In this document: positions 55,661 to 64,000 of the stretch, one piece after another
Numbering within the stretch: position 1 is the first letter of the stretch
Layout of the letters: each line of letters begins with the position of its first letter
From: Chloroflexota bacterium
Lineage (GTDB): Bacteria; Chloroflexota; Anaerolineae; Anaerolineales; Villigracilaceae
Direction of reading: 5' to 3'
DNA length: 64,000 bases
Assembly (NCBI GenBank): GCA_026390015.1
Contig: JAPLGS010000077.1
Coordinates: forward strand, 1 to 64,000
Program-made: the position numbers and the translations under genes
Notes under the pieces: generated by a model
Database searches by the model: none
Told to the model about the DNA's origin: nothing
Seen by the model: only the letters and a program-made list of their open reading frames with translations

Positions 55661-57318
55661 GATATTTCCTTCACCAAATAATATTCACCGCGTTCAAAGC
55701 CGCGATCCAAATAGTAGTGACGTGTTCCAATGGCGGAAATCACGGCGAGTTTCTCAAAACCATTTTTGCGCGCCATGTTTTCCGCTTCTTCGAGCAGACG
55801 TGTGCCGAGTCCTAGATGTTGAGCGGCGCCTGTTTGTTCCGTGCCGACTGCGAGCGATTGTCCATAGACATGCACTTCGCGAATGAGCGCCGCGTTATCA
55901 AGATCAGACATGCCTGTCAGAGTCGCATTTTTGGCGGGCAATGACAAACGGATAAAACCAGCGAGCCCATCATCAAGAGTGACGAATGAAATAAAATGTT
56001 CCTCGGCTGTGCCAGCCTGATACGTGAGATCGTCAAGGCGCAGGGATTCTGAGTCGACAGTTTTGCCGCGCACTTCACGACAGCGCACACATTCACAGAT
56101 CGTGCCGCGCTTTTTCATGATCGCCTGAATATCCTGCCGCAGGCTGGTGCGCGAATTTCCTTCCACAACATTGTTGCCCGGAATATCACGGATCACGCGG
56201 TTGACTCGGCAATAACGCGGAATAGTTGGTTTGATATCCGCGATCAGGTCAACCAATTCTTCAGTGGTGTACGGATGGAATTCTCCGCGCTGCCAGTATT
56301 CATATAACTCGGCATTCGCGAGCAATTGATTCGGGTAAATTTTTATTTCATCGGGACAGAAATCCTGCCAGAATTTCACGAAATCTTCGCGGTCTGATTC
56401 GGGAGTCGCACCTAAAAGATTCGGCATCCAATGCAGAACGATCTTGAAACCAGCGGCGCGAAGCATTGTAGTGGCTTTACGTGTACATTCCACATCATGT
56501 CCGCGCTTGTTGATCTGCAAAATATGATCGTCAAAACTTTGCGCGCCCATTTGCACCTTGGTTACGCCGAGGTGACGCAGCCAGCGCAATTCATCTGGAT
56601 TAATTTCGTCGGGACGAGTCTCGATCACGAGTCCCACATTACGGTGGATCGCAGTTTCATTGGCAGCTTGCGCCAAAGAAATATTTACCCCAACAGTTTC
56701 CAGTTTATCGCTGTGATCTCGAAGGGCGCCTCTTTCGATTTCGTTCATCGCATCGAAACAACGTTTTATAAACCACTCTTGATAATCACGCCGATAAGAC
56801 GACCACGTCCCGCCGAGGATCAGCAACTCGATCTTTTCTGTCGGATGCCCCAGATTCTCAAGCGCGCGGATCCGCGCATGCACTTGCTCATACGGATCAA
56901 ATTGATGCTCGAGCGCGCGCATCGCGCCAGGTTCATCAGGCAGATAACTCTTCGGCATCCGCACATCAGTGGGGCAGAAGATACACTTGCCGGGGCATGG
57001 ATACGGCTTCGTTAAAACGGTAACAGTGGTCACGCCCGAAAGAGTCCGCATGGGTTTCATGCGTATCTTTTCAAGCAAGACTCGATCCGCCTCAACATCG
57101 CCTGCCGCCAGCATTTGGTTATATGCGGCCACCAGCGCGGCCTTTGTCAGATAGCCTCCGCCATGCTGCGCGTCCAGTGGATGAGAGCGCAGCGCGCGCA
57201 TCACATCCATCCCTTCGCGGACCTCCTCCAACACATGCTGAGCCAGCGCAAGTTTCTCTGACGTAAGGTTGTTAAATTTTTTCCAGCGTTGTCTTCGTTC
57301 GGAAATTTCCATGATCAT
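55657..57318 (-). CDS. Elp3-like tRNA-modifying radical SAM / GNAT enzyme
   Basis: A 553-residue protein. The radical SAM cluster ligands are C108, C112 and C115 (PYPCPGKCIFCP). The C-terminal GNAT domain is seen in LGLGTRLLEEAENMARKNGF with GFERGEYYLVKEIS at the end. This layout is that of bacterial/archaeal Elp3, which makes 5-carboxymethyl-type uridine at the tRNA wobble position. The radical SAM domain also has RTSLRQDIQAIMKKRG and a following CECVRC pair. It is coupled to era by overlapping ATGA. Confidence 0.93.
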   Translation of the reverse strand: MIMEISERRQRWKKFNNLTSEKLALAQHVLEEVREGMDVMRALRSHPLDAQHGGGYLTKAALVAAYNQMLAAGDVEADRVLLEKIRMKPMRTLSGVTTVTVLTKPYPCPGKCIFCPTDVRMPKSYLPDEPGAMRALEHQFDPYEQVHARIRALENLGHPTEKIELLILGGTWSSYRRDYQEWFIKRCFDAMNEIERGALRDHSDKLETVGVNISLAQAANETAIHRNVGLVIETRPDEINPDELRWLRHLGVTKVQMGAQSFDDHILQINKRGHDVECTRKATTMLRAAGFKIVLHWMPNLLGATPESDREDFVKFWQDFCPDEIKIYPNQLLANAELYEYWQRGEFHPYTTEELVDLIADIKPTIPRYCRVNRVIRDIPGNNVVEGNSRTSLRQDIQAIMKKRGTICECVRCREVRGKTVDSESLRLDDLTYQAGTAEEHFISFVTLDDGLAGFIRLSLPAKNATLTGMSDLDNAALIREVHVYGQSLAVGTEQTGAAQHLGLGTRLLEEAENMARKNGFEKLAVISAIGTRHYYLDRGFERGEYYLVKEIS

Positions 57319-57356
57319 TTTTAACCTATACCAATAACGTGCGAGGATTATACCGT

Positions 57357-57362
57357 TATAAT
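57357..57362 (+). promoter_or_regulatory. -10 box six bases before the methyltransferase ATG
   Basis: TATAAT, then GCCGCT, then ATG at 57369; no ribosome site. This fits a leaderless mRNA. No good -35. Confidence 0.5.
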
Positions 57363-57368
57363 GCCGCT

Positions 57369-58097
57369 ATGAATTCCAGCACCGCACAGCAGCTCCTTAA
57401 GATCAACCGCGAATTTTACGATCATTTTGGAGAGTCTTTTTCCGCCACACGTCAGCGGCTGCAACCGGGTGTAAAAAAAATTCTTGGAACAATTCAAGCG
57501 GATGTCTCCGTTTTGGATCTGGGATGCGGCAACGGGAATTTCCTACGCGAGCTCAGCAGACGTGGCCACAAAGCAAATCTTCTCGGCGTAGACTTTAGCC
57601 TGCCTCTGCTTCGAGATGCAGAATCCCAACCCGAGGGATTTTCCGCCAGATTCTTGGAAATTGATATTACTAAGTTATCAGTTATCAGCAATCAGTCTCT
57701 GATACCTGATAACTGGTCACTGATCACTGCTTTCGCCATGTTACATCATATCCCATCAACTGAAATGCGTTTGGATATTTTGCAGACGGTTCGTAAATTA
57801 TTGAAAACGGATGGGCGATTAATTTTATCCAACTGGCAGTTCTTGAACAGCGAAAAACTCAAGTCACGTATTCAAGCATGGGATAAAGTTGGAATTGCTG
57901 ACAGCGATTTGGACGCGGGGGATTATTTATTGGATTGGCGCAGCGGAGGCGAGGGCTTGCGATACGCACATCATTTCACAACGCAGGAACTGCTTGCGCT
58001 GGCAGAACAGGCCAAAATGCGCGTGATCGATTCTTTTTCATCCGATGGCGATGGCGGCAATCTGGGATTGTATCAAGTGTGGGCGCCGACCACCTGA
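57369..58097 (+). CDS. SAM-dependent class I methyltransferase with a repeat-derived insert
   Basis: A 242-residue methyltransferase. Motif I is VLDLGCGNGNFLRELSRRG, then the acidic loop LLGVDFSLPLLRDAE, and AFAMLHHIPSTEMRLDILQT as the post-motif region. Between ITKLS and AFAML, an insert VISNQSLIPDNWSLIT is translated from 7-bp repeat DNA (57674-57735). The fold resembles Trm9/AlkB8-type tRNA methyltransferases, which would pair well with the divergent Elp3-like gene, since both act on wobble uridine; that link is an inference. Confidence 0.85.
   Translation: MNSSTAQQLLKINREFYDHFGESFSATRQRLQPGVKKILGTIQADVSVLDLGCGNGNFLRELSRRGHKANLLGVDFSLPLLRDAESQPEGFSARFLEIDITKLSVISNQSLIPDNWSLITAFAMLHHIPSTEMRLDILQTVRKLLKTDGRLILSNWQFLNSEKLKSRIQAWDKVGIADSDLDAGDYLLDWRSGGEGLRYAHHFTTQELLALAEQAKMRVIDSFSSDGDGGNLGLYQVWAPTT
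57674..57735. repeat. 7-bp repeat inserted in the methyltransferase gene
   Basis: TTATCAG, TTATCAG, CAATCAG, then in reverse sense CTGATAACTGGTCACTGATCAC. The arms CAGTTATCAG (57679-57688) and CTGATAACTG (57706-57715) are exact inverted copies. Confidence 0.85.
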
Positions 58098-58098
58098 G

Positions 58099-59079
58099 TT
58101 ATGGAATTACGTTATGCGGCGCGGCCACGTACTGCCACCAATTGTTATGGATCCCATTCTTGCGGCCCGCCACTCGCGGAAAATGATTGAGCCACCATTT
58201 GTGGTGTTCACGAATCTCGCCGCCCCATTCAGACGGACCAACCACACGCACATCACCTTTGAAATTTGGGAAATTCAATTGCCAGTCATAGCATTCGCTT
58301 CTGACCATGCCTGGGTTGTTCCAGTCATAATCCTGCTGACTGTTGGGCGCAAAGTGAATGTTTCCGCAGGCGGCCTTGCCCGGCGCGATCTTTTCATATT
58401 GAGTGAAGCGCTTCCATAAATTCGCATCGCCGCTTAATTTGTTAAAAGTTTTTTCCATGATCGATTCGGCGCGATGACCGTACGCCTCCAGCATTTCGCC
58501 GACAAATCTTTCAAAGGAAAATCCCATGATGACAAAACGGCGTTTGCTGGCATCTGTGTTTTTTAAAGGTGGCGCGTTACACCAGAATGCGCCCGGCCCG
58601 CCCATGATCGATTCGTAAAACCCCGCGTGTGGAAAACCAAATAACCAGACTTCATCAATTTCATTTCTTGCCACGCGCTGTAAAATATTAAATTTACTGA
58701 TGATGGCGTGGTAGTTAACTTCCTGCGGCATATGCAGCGGAACTGTGCCACGCAGAACATTTATATAGGTTTGAGGGGTGTAGCGAAAACCGTCCGTCTT
58801 GGCAGGGAATTCATCCAGATCCACGCGTTGAACGATTTCATAGCGAACCATGCCCGCGCTGATCTGCATCAGATCCAGCATGAAACTGGTGATCAAGTCG
58901 GCGGTGCGGTACCATGTTTGCTGCTGAGAGAGCGTGACGCCCGACGTCATGAGAGGATCGTACACGATCAGCAATACTTTGCTTTTTGTGATCTGCGCCG
59001 GTTCGGTGATGCTATCGGTTGGGGGTTTGGGTTGAGCAGGTTTGAAAAAACTGGAAAACGCGCCGAAAAAATTTTGCAT
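58099..59079 (-). CDS. Uncharacterised conserved protein
   Basis: A 326-residue protein that I do not recognise. After a Pro-rich N-terminus (about 1-32) it has alpha/beta-like segments: KSKVLLIVYDPLMTSGVTLS, NEIDEVWLFGFPHAGFYESI, GPGAFWCNAPP, RRFVIMGFSFERFVGEMLEA and, near the end, GNIHFAPNSQQDYDW and EIREHHKWWLNHFPRVAG. The clustered His and Trp residues suggest a catalytic or ligand site, but no fold can be named. No signal peptide or membrane segment. AAGGA precedes the ATG. Confidence 0.65.
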   Translation of the reverse strand: MQNFFGAFSSFFKPAQPKPPTDSITEPAQITKSKVLLIVYDPLMTSGVTLSQQQTWYRTADLITSFMLDLMQISAGMVRYEIVQRVDLDEFPAKTDGFRYTPQTYINVLRGTVPLHMPQEVNYHAIISKFNILQRVARNEIDEVWLFGFPHAGFYESIMGGPGAFWCNAPPLKNTDASKRRFVIMGFSFERFVGEMLEAYGHRAESIMEKTFNKLSGDANLWKRFTQYEKIAPGKAACGNIHFAPNSQQDYDWNNPGMVRSECYDWQLNFPNFKGDVRVVGPSEWGGEIREHHKWWLNHFPRVAGRKNGIHNNWWQYVAAPHNVIP

Positions 59080-59121
59080 AAATATTCCTTGTATCTCATC
59101 AACACGAGTGCGTTGGGCTGG

Positions 59122-61548
59122 CTACGGCATATCTGTTGCGAAATAGATCTGTCCTTTTACCGCAAGGTACAACACATGATTGGAGCCAACTGCAATTGCG
59201 CCAATGGGGCCTGGTGGCATGGAATTTGATGTTCCAAGTTTGGGGCGGAACTGTTTTTCCAGGCCAAGCGTGCGCGGCGAAAAACGGAAAACGCCCTGAG
59301 ACGGCGAGTCAGCATCAAGCAGCAGAATGGATTGATCCGGCAAGGCAGTGAACAGTATTTGTGTGAAATGAGCACTGGCAAACAGCTCTGTATCACGGTA
59401 TGCCGGAAAAGGATTGTTATACGGTGATGGATCCTGACATCGCGTGGAGGCTGAGTTGAGGCGGCTAAAGGAGCAGGTGGAAAGATGCCCGTCTGCGTGA
59501 AGCATATATAGATCGTCACCGGAAACAACCAGGTCAATGACATCCTGTTTTTCAGGGGTTTGCCCTCCAAAGAAGAAGTTTGGAAGATCTATAAAAGCTC
59601 CATCTATACCGGTATATACCCACACAGCGCGCGCAGACGAATCCAAGACATACAAATTACTACCATCCAACACAAAGGCTGTTACACGTTCCCAACTGGT
59701 GGCAGGCGGCGGCAAGGGAACGGGCAGAGCCGCTTGTCCGGGAGCACAATATAGCAGGGTGCCGGTCGCGTCAATGCCCAACAATGAGGCTCCTTTTATA
59801 TTCACCAGCGGTAATGTGAGAATATCGACCAGCGGGCCGACTGTGTATTCACCATAAACGCCCGGCTTGCATTCAAAAGTAGCATCCAATTCAAAACCGT
59901 GTCCACTCTTACCCGGGCTGGCTCTGAGCACTTCTCCAGTGGCCGCGTTAAGCATGTACAGATCAGATTCGTTGGCGGCCATGCGGCTGATGTCGATCCC
60001 AAGATTACTGCTGAAGGCTGGGTTGAATTTTAAACGCGCGATCCCCAGCAACGTATCGAGTTTGGATTCCGCTTCCTGGCGGAGCGTGATCGTATCAGAA
60101 GTTTCGCGATGTGATTCAGCGATAGCCACATTGCTGATGACATTTTCCCAGGCTTTACGTTGCTCCACAGGGTCGGTCAGCGCAAGCGCTTGCGCCTTCA
60201 TTTCATTTGCCTGAAACAAATAAGTATCATATTGCTGACTGCGCCCATATCGCAGATAAACAACACTGGCGATCGTGACCACCGCCAGCGGAATCAGCAC
60301 AGCCATGAACAGCATGGTTGCAGTGGATGGCGAATTAAGGGATACGGTGGAATCAGCGTTGGGCAGCAAACGCGGTATAAAACTTCTAACTTTGTCGCTG
60401 ATGGTTTTGATACTTCGGCGCGTAAATTGGATCGAACCTGCCAGCGCCTTCGCGGTTTGACGAGTCAGAACAGAGGTTTCGATCTGAACTAAAGGCTTCC
60501 TCACTCTTACAGGAACTGGCTCAAGGATTTTTTCGACGATGGGCAATTCCCCTGCTTCAACCACAAGTGATTCTTCCTTTTCACCGGCAGGTTCACTTTC
60601 GCTGGGCTGTAGCTGAGCTCGTATTTGAGCCCGTGGAATGGAAGCGGGAAAATCGTGCGATGGGCTGACCGTGATCTTTTTTTCCGGAGGAAACGATTCT
60701 TCGTGCTGAAGCGGGATCGCATACGCTGAGGCTTGAATCACATGCGCTTGCAGCGAGTCAGCGGAGTCAGTTTTGGGGGCGGAAAAAATTTCCTCGTGCT
60801 GAGGCAGGCTCGGGCTTATGCCCAGAGGCGCTCCCATTCTCTTTTCCTCTTTTGCTTCAATGGTCGCTTTTATTAGAGTCACAGCGCCCAAACCATCTGT
60901 CGCCTGTATCAGCACAGCGTTTAGATCTGCACTGGTCAGCGTCATCAAGCGGCGGCGCATTGCATCCATCGAAGATGGAGCCGCATCATTCAGCGTGCTA
61001 TTCCAGGCGCTCGGCGCTCTCCCAAAAAAGAGCAAACGATCCCCCGCATTCAATGTGGTCTGGGCATAATGGATATTCACAATTTGGTTGGCGCCCAGTC
61101 CCTTGCCCGCAGCAAGCGGCTCATGAATATGACGTGATTCTTTTTGGCCGAACCAATATGCATGCATGGGACCACACATTGAAAGCGTGCATTGTTCATC
61201 ACGCAGCACGGCAAGGGTCAGCCACCCAATAGCATATTGGCCCTGTATATTGGTGGTCATGTTGCGGTCGAACAATGTTTTATTTACCTGATCGGCGGCA
61301 GTGCGCAAGGCACTGGTAAGCGAGCCGTTAGTTTTATAAAAAAGATTTGCCGCGTCCTGCGCCAATTTTAAATATTCAGTTGTTGAAAATGTGGATGTGC
61401 CGGTCAGCAATAAATAAACGATCAGGCGGTCTCTTTCGCGGCCGCGCACCGCGTTCTGCGGAGGCATAAGCGTAACCAAGCCAGGCAGGCTGGCGATTTC
61501 CTGTCCGTTGATGCGGTAGATGGGTGTAAGAGTGAGATCGAGTGCCAT
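59122..61548 (-). CDS. Membrane-anchored PP2C-like / beta-propeller protein
   Basis: An 808-residue protein. The first 240 residues resemble a PP2C-type phosphatase fold (ERDRLIVYLLLTGT, QYAIGWLTLAVLRDEQCTLS, AGDRLLFFGRAPS), but the metal-binding aspartates are not clear. A Pro/Glu-rich linker follows, then one membrane helix at about 408-432 (MLFMAVLIPLAVVTIASVVY). The C-terminal 330 residues have repeated SDLYMLNAATGEV, SNLYVLDSSARAVWVY and DDLYMLHADGHL-type units, a probable beta-propeller outside. Activity is not established; a sensor is possible. Confidence 0.6.
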   Translation of the reverse strand: MALDLTLTPIYRINGQEIASLPGLVTLMPPQNAVRGRERDRLIVYLLLTGTSTFSTTEYLKLAQDAANLFYKTNGSLTSALRTAADQVNKTLFDRNMTTNIQGQYAIGWLTLAVLRDEQCTLSMCGPMHAYWFGQKESRHIHEPLAAGKGLGANQIVNIHYAQTTLNAGDRLLFFGRAPSAWNSTLNDAAPSSMDAMRRRLMTLTSADLNAVLIQATDGLGAVTLIKATIEAKEEKRMGAPLGISPSLPQHEEIFSAPKTDSADSLQAHVIQASAYAIPLQHEESFPPEKKITVSPSHDFPASIPRAQIRAQLQPSESEPAGEKEESLVVEAGELPIVEKILEPVPVRVRKPLVQIETSVLTRQTAKALAGSIQFTRRSIKTISDKVRSFIPRLLPNADSTVSLNSPSTATMLFMAVLIPLAVVTIASVVYLRYGRSQQYDTYLFQANEMKAQALALTDPVEQRKAWENVISNVAIAESHRETSDTITLRQEAESKLDTLLGIARLKFNPAFSSNLGIDISRMAANESDLYMLNAATGEVLRASPGKSGHGFELDATFECKPGVYGEYTVGPLVDILTLPLVNIKGASLLGIDATGTLLYCAPGQAALPVPLPPPATSWERVTAFVLDGSNLYVLDSSARAVWVYTGIDGAFIDLPNFFFGGQTPEKQDVIDLVVSGDDLYMLHADGHLSTCSFSRLNSASTRCQDPSPYNNPFPAYRDTELFASAHFTQILFTALPDQSILLLDADSPSQGVFRFSPRTLGLEKQFRPKLGTSNSMPPGPIGAIAVGSNHVLYLAVKGQIYFATDMP

Positions 61549-61622
61549 GTAAGAATAATCCCTGAGCGCCTATCCTAAGAGGTGCGTTTCAATAACATTA
61601 TAACTGGTAAAATTTGGCGGCC

Positions 61623-62633
61623 ATGAAATATACAATTCACAATGATTTTTCTGAAATTGATCCACAAGAATGGAACAACCTGTTAACAAACTCTGTTAGT
61701 GACAATCCTTTTTTGCGTTATGAATATCAACGCACATGGTGGGAGCATCGCGGCGGCGGCGAATGGAAGGATGCACAGTTAATTTTAATTTCTGCCCGCG
61801 AAGATGAAACGCTGATCGGCATTGCGCCGCTATTCCTGTCAGTGTCTGACGGCCAGCCTGCACTTCTACTAAATGGCAGCATCGAAATATCCGATTATCT
61901 GGATTTGATCGTGCGGGCGGATGACCACGCCCGCTTCGTCTGCGGGTTATTTGATTTTCTCGCTTCAACCTTAACCGATAAATGGTGCGCTGTCGATTGG
62001 TATAACATACCCGATTCATCCACCACATTAACCGCCCTCAAAGATGAAGCATCCAAACGCGGCTGGACTCATCTCGAAGAGATGTACCGTCCAACTCCAC
62101 GCATCGCCTTGAACGGTGATTTTGAAGAATATCTTGGGCGTGTCGAAAAAAAACAGCGCCACGAGATCCGCCGCAAAATGCGCCGTGCCGAAGAAAGCGG
62201 ACGCGGCGTACGCTGGTTCATCTCGGACATGGCCGATGTGGAATCAGAAATAGATTCCTTTCTCGGTTTGATGGAGCAAGATCAAGGCAAAGCAGGCTTT
62301 CTGCACGAACCGATGCGCAACCAAATGCGCGCGGTCATCCGCACCGCACAGGAAAACGGCTGGCTGTGGCTGGCCTTCCTCGAAGCGGATGGGCAGCGCA
62401 TAGCGGCTTATCTTAATTTTGATTACAACAATAAATTATGGGGCTACAACGCCGGGGTCAACCGCGAATTCATGGAGCTTTCGCCCGGCTGGGTTTTACT
62501 CGGTCACGTTTTACAATGGGCTTGTGAAAATAAACGCCATGAATTCGATTTCATGCGCGGCGACGAAGAATACAAATACCGCTTTGGCGCGGTCAATCAA
62601 TATGTAATGCGGGTTAAGTTAACGCGTAATTAA
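61623..62633 (+). CDS. GNAT/FemAB-like acyltransferase (CelD/BcsL type)
   Basis: A 336-residue protein from the ATG at 61623. The segment KKQRHEIRRKMRRAEESGRG and the GNAT core AYLNFDYNNKLWGYNAGVN, then GWVLLGHVLQWACENKRHEF DFMRGDEEYKYRFG match the CelD/BcsL acetyltransferase-6 family. These proteins modify polysaccharides or peptidoglycan-type substrates. It is monocistronic and ends at a terminator. Confidence 0.88.
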   Translation: MKYTIHNDFSEIDPQEWNNLLTNSVSDNPFLRYEYQRTWWEHRGGGEWKDAQLILISAREDETLIGIAPLFLSVSDGQPALLLNGSIEISDYLDLIVRADDHARFVCGLFDFLASTLTDKWCAVDWYNIPDSSTTLTALKDEASKRGWTHLEEMYRPTPRIALNGDFEEYLGRVEKKQRHEIRRKMRRAEESGRGVRWFISDMADVESEIDSFLGLMEQDQGKAGFLHEPMRNQMRAVIRTAQENGWLWLAFLEADGQRIAAYLNFDYNNKLWGYNAGVNREFMELSPGWVLLGHVLQWACENKRHEFDFMRGDEEYKYRFGAVNQYVMRVKLTRN

Positions 62634-62637
62634 AAGT

Positions 62638-62667
62638 AAGCAAGTTGCAATACGGCCTGCTTTTTTT
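62638..62667 (+). terminator. Terminator of the GNAT-like gene
   Basis: AAGCAAG and CCTGCTT arms (one mismatch) around an 11-base loop, followed by seven Ts. Confidence 0.65.
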
Positions 62668-62709
62668 CATCCTTCGGGATTATGATTCACAAAAATATTG
62701 GAGGCTCTC

Positions 62710-63582
62710 ATGCGAGATTTAACAAATGAAATCCTTGAATTGATCCGCCGCACATCATCCAGTTTGCCGCCGGATGTGGAAAAGCGCCTGCGCGAATCCT
62801 TTGAAAAGGAACAACCCGGTTCATCGGCGCGCGGGGCTTTTGAAACCATTCTCAAGAATATAGAAATTTCCCGCGCCAATTCCACACCGATCTGTCAGGA
62901 TACCGGCACGCCAATTTTTTACGTGCATTATCCTGTCGGGTTATCCACGATCAAACTCAAAGGGCAGATCCGCTCTGCGCTGGCGGAAGCCACCAAACGG
63001 TCGTATATGCGTCCGAACGCTGTGGATGCGATCTATGACAAAAACACTGGCAACAATCTCGGCGGCGACGATTTCCCGTATGTCCATTTTGAAGAAGTGG
63101 AAGGCGATGATCTCACCATCGAGTTGATGCTCAAGGGCGGCGGCTGTGAGAATGTTGGGCGTCAATATTCCCTGCCGGATAATTCAATCGGCGCGGGGCG
63201 TGATCTGGCCGGTGTGCGCAAAGTGGTTTTGGATGCGGTTCAAAAGGCGCAGGGTCAGGGGTGCGCGCCCGGTATTCTGGGCGTTTCCATCGGCGGTGAC
63301 CGAGGCTCTTCCTATATCAAATCAAAAGAAGTGTTGTTCAGTGAAATGGGCACACGCAATACCGACCCGAAGATCGCCGAACTCGAAGAACGCCTGACTA
63401 GTGAAGCCAATGAAATGGGGATTGGCCCGATGGGTTTCGGCGGAGCGACAACCATATTAGACACCAAGATCGTTGGCTTGAGTCGTTTGCCCGCTTCGTA
63501 TTTTGTCTCTGTTTCATATATGTGCTGGGCGTATCGCCGCCGTAAGATGACGGTGAAGGGTGAGGAAGTAATTTACGATTAA
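62710..63582 (+). CDS. Class I fumarate hydratase / tartrate dehydratase-type, alpha subunit
   Basis: A 290-residue 4Fe-4S hydro-lyase subunit. The cluster cysteines are seen in STPICQDTGTPIFYVHY, GGGCENVGRQYSLPDNS and QGCAPGILGVSIGGDRG. It hydrates fumarate to malate in the TCA cycle. I start at the ATG at 62710, which has GGAGG five bases upstream, not the ATG at 62698. The beta subunit begins seven bases after the stop; its ribosome site overlaps the stop codon. Confidence 0.93.
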   Translation: MRDLTNEILELIRRTSSSLPPDVEKRLRESFEKEQPGSSARGAFETILKNIEISRANSTPICQDTGTPIFYVHYPVGLSTIKLKGQIRSALAEATKRSYMRPNAVDAIYDKNTGNNLGGDDFPYVHFEEVEGDDLTIELMLKGGGCENVGRQYSLPDNSIGAGRDLAGVRKVVLDAVQKAQGQGCAPGILGVSIGGDRGSSYIKSKEVLFSEMGTRNTDPKIAELEERLTSEANEMGIGPMGFGGATTILDTKIVGLSRLPASYFVSVSYMCWAYRRRKMTVKGEEVIYD

Positions 63583-63589
63583 GGAGAAT

Positions 63590-64000
63590 ATGATGAAACA
63601 GATAACTACTCCAATAACCGATGATGTGATCCGCGACCTGAAAGTCGGCGATGCGGTTGCGCTTTCCGGCATGCTGGTGACCGGGCGCGACGCCGTCCAC
63701 AAATGGATGATCGAAACTTTTATCAAAAAGACTCGAGAACCTCAGGGCGATGATTTGCAAGTCTATGAAGAATTGAAAAAACTATTGAACGGTTCGGTCA
63801 TCTATCACTGCGGACCGGTCGTCTCGGGACTTGATACAAAAGAATATAAATTCGTGGCGGCTGGCCCGACCACATCCATCCGCGAGGAACCGTATCAAGC
63901 CGATGTGATGAAGCACTTTAATCTCAAAGGTGTGATCGGCAAGGGCGGCATGGGCGCAAAGACCCTCAAAGGCTGTGAAGAAACTCCCGCAGTATATTTC
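63590..64000 (+). CDS. Class I fumarate hydratase, beta subunit (cut by window end)
   Basis: A frame open from the ATG at 63590 (or the next ATG at 63593) to the end of the window, 137 codons. It reads MKQITTPITDDVIRDLKVGD, then VTGRDAVHKWMIE, NGSVIYHCGPVV, GPTTSIREEPYQADVMKHF and KGGMGAKTLKGCEE, which is the fumarase C-terminal (beta) family. AAGGAG lies just upstream. It follows the alpha subunit directly, so the enzyme is the two-subunit form. Confidence 0.93.
   Translation, partial: MMKQITTPITDDVIRDLKVGDAVALSGMLVTGRDAVHKWMIETFIKKTREPQGDDLQVYEELKKLLNGSVIYHCGPVVSGLDTKEYKFVAAGPTTSIREEPYQADVMKHFNLKGVIGKGGMGAKTLKGCEETPAVYF

Overview
This window looks like a chromosomal segment of a Gram-negative-type or monoderm environmental bacterium, most likely a member of the Chloroflexota (Anaerolineae-like). 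That placement is an inference. It rests on gene families and their combinations: a fused GlyQ-GlyS, dnaG next to a primary sigma factor, several Thr/Pro-rich lipoprotein linkers, a family-5 peptide-type ABC system, a PP2C-like/beta-propeller membrane protein, and dispersed palindromes and 7-bp repeats between genes. There is no rRNA gene to confirm it.

Layout. 1-231: the end of an ISAs1-type insertion sequence, cut by the window edge. 313-1335: an acyltransferase-3 membrane protein. 1415-16977: a complex I (NADH:quinone oxidoreductase) operon on the minus strand in the order nuoA-B-C-D-E-F-G-H-I-J-K-L-M-N. It is interrupted by a HEPN/nucleotidyltransferase pair between nuoE and nuoF and by a HicB-like gene between nuoF and nuoG, and nuoF itself carries a frameshifting deletion. 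17225-23914: primary sigma factor, dnaG and glyQS (minus strand). 24197-26267: an accessory island with two toxin-antitoxin-type modules, a small membrane protein and duplicated relic sequence. 26315-31573: MFS transporter, geranylgeranyl-reductase-type flavoprotein, recO, cdd, glmU and tRNA-Gln. 31602-41389: a response regulator, a canonical substrate-binding lipoprotein, and a five-gene oligopeptide-type ABC operon whose own binding protein appears to be circularly permuted. 41540-51196: phosphohexomutase, DUF389/SH3 membrane protein, SpoIIIAA/R3H-type ATPase, two HtrA-like proteases, tmk, map and a CbpA-type DnaJ. 51386-58097: FAD amine-oxidase-like protein, LPG-synthase-type flippase, YitT, Era, Elp3-like radical SAM/GNAT enzyme and a SAM methyltransferase. 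58099-64000: two poorly known proteins, a FemAB/GNAT-like protein and the two subunits of a class I fumarate hydratase (the second cut by the window end).

The most interesting points are: (1) the substrate-binding protein at 39295-41211, in which the usual C-terminal lobe comes first and the N-terminal lobe last, while the canonical arrangement is visible in the protein at 32740-34668; (2) the nuo operon with a broken nuoF and two embedded toxin-antitoxin-like insertions; (3) a family of 7-bp tandem repeats that fills gaps between genes and has also entered reading frames in frame, in glyQS twice and in a methyltransferase; (4) several genes with a -10 element exactly six bases before ATG, suggesting leaderless mRNAs; (5) paired direct repeats around a MntA/HepT-type module and a shared palindromic promoter with the neighbouring module. 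Most of the rest is ordinary housekeeping.
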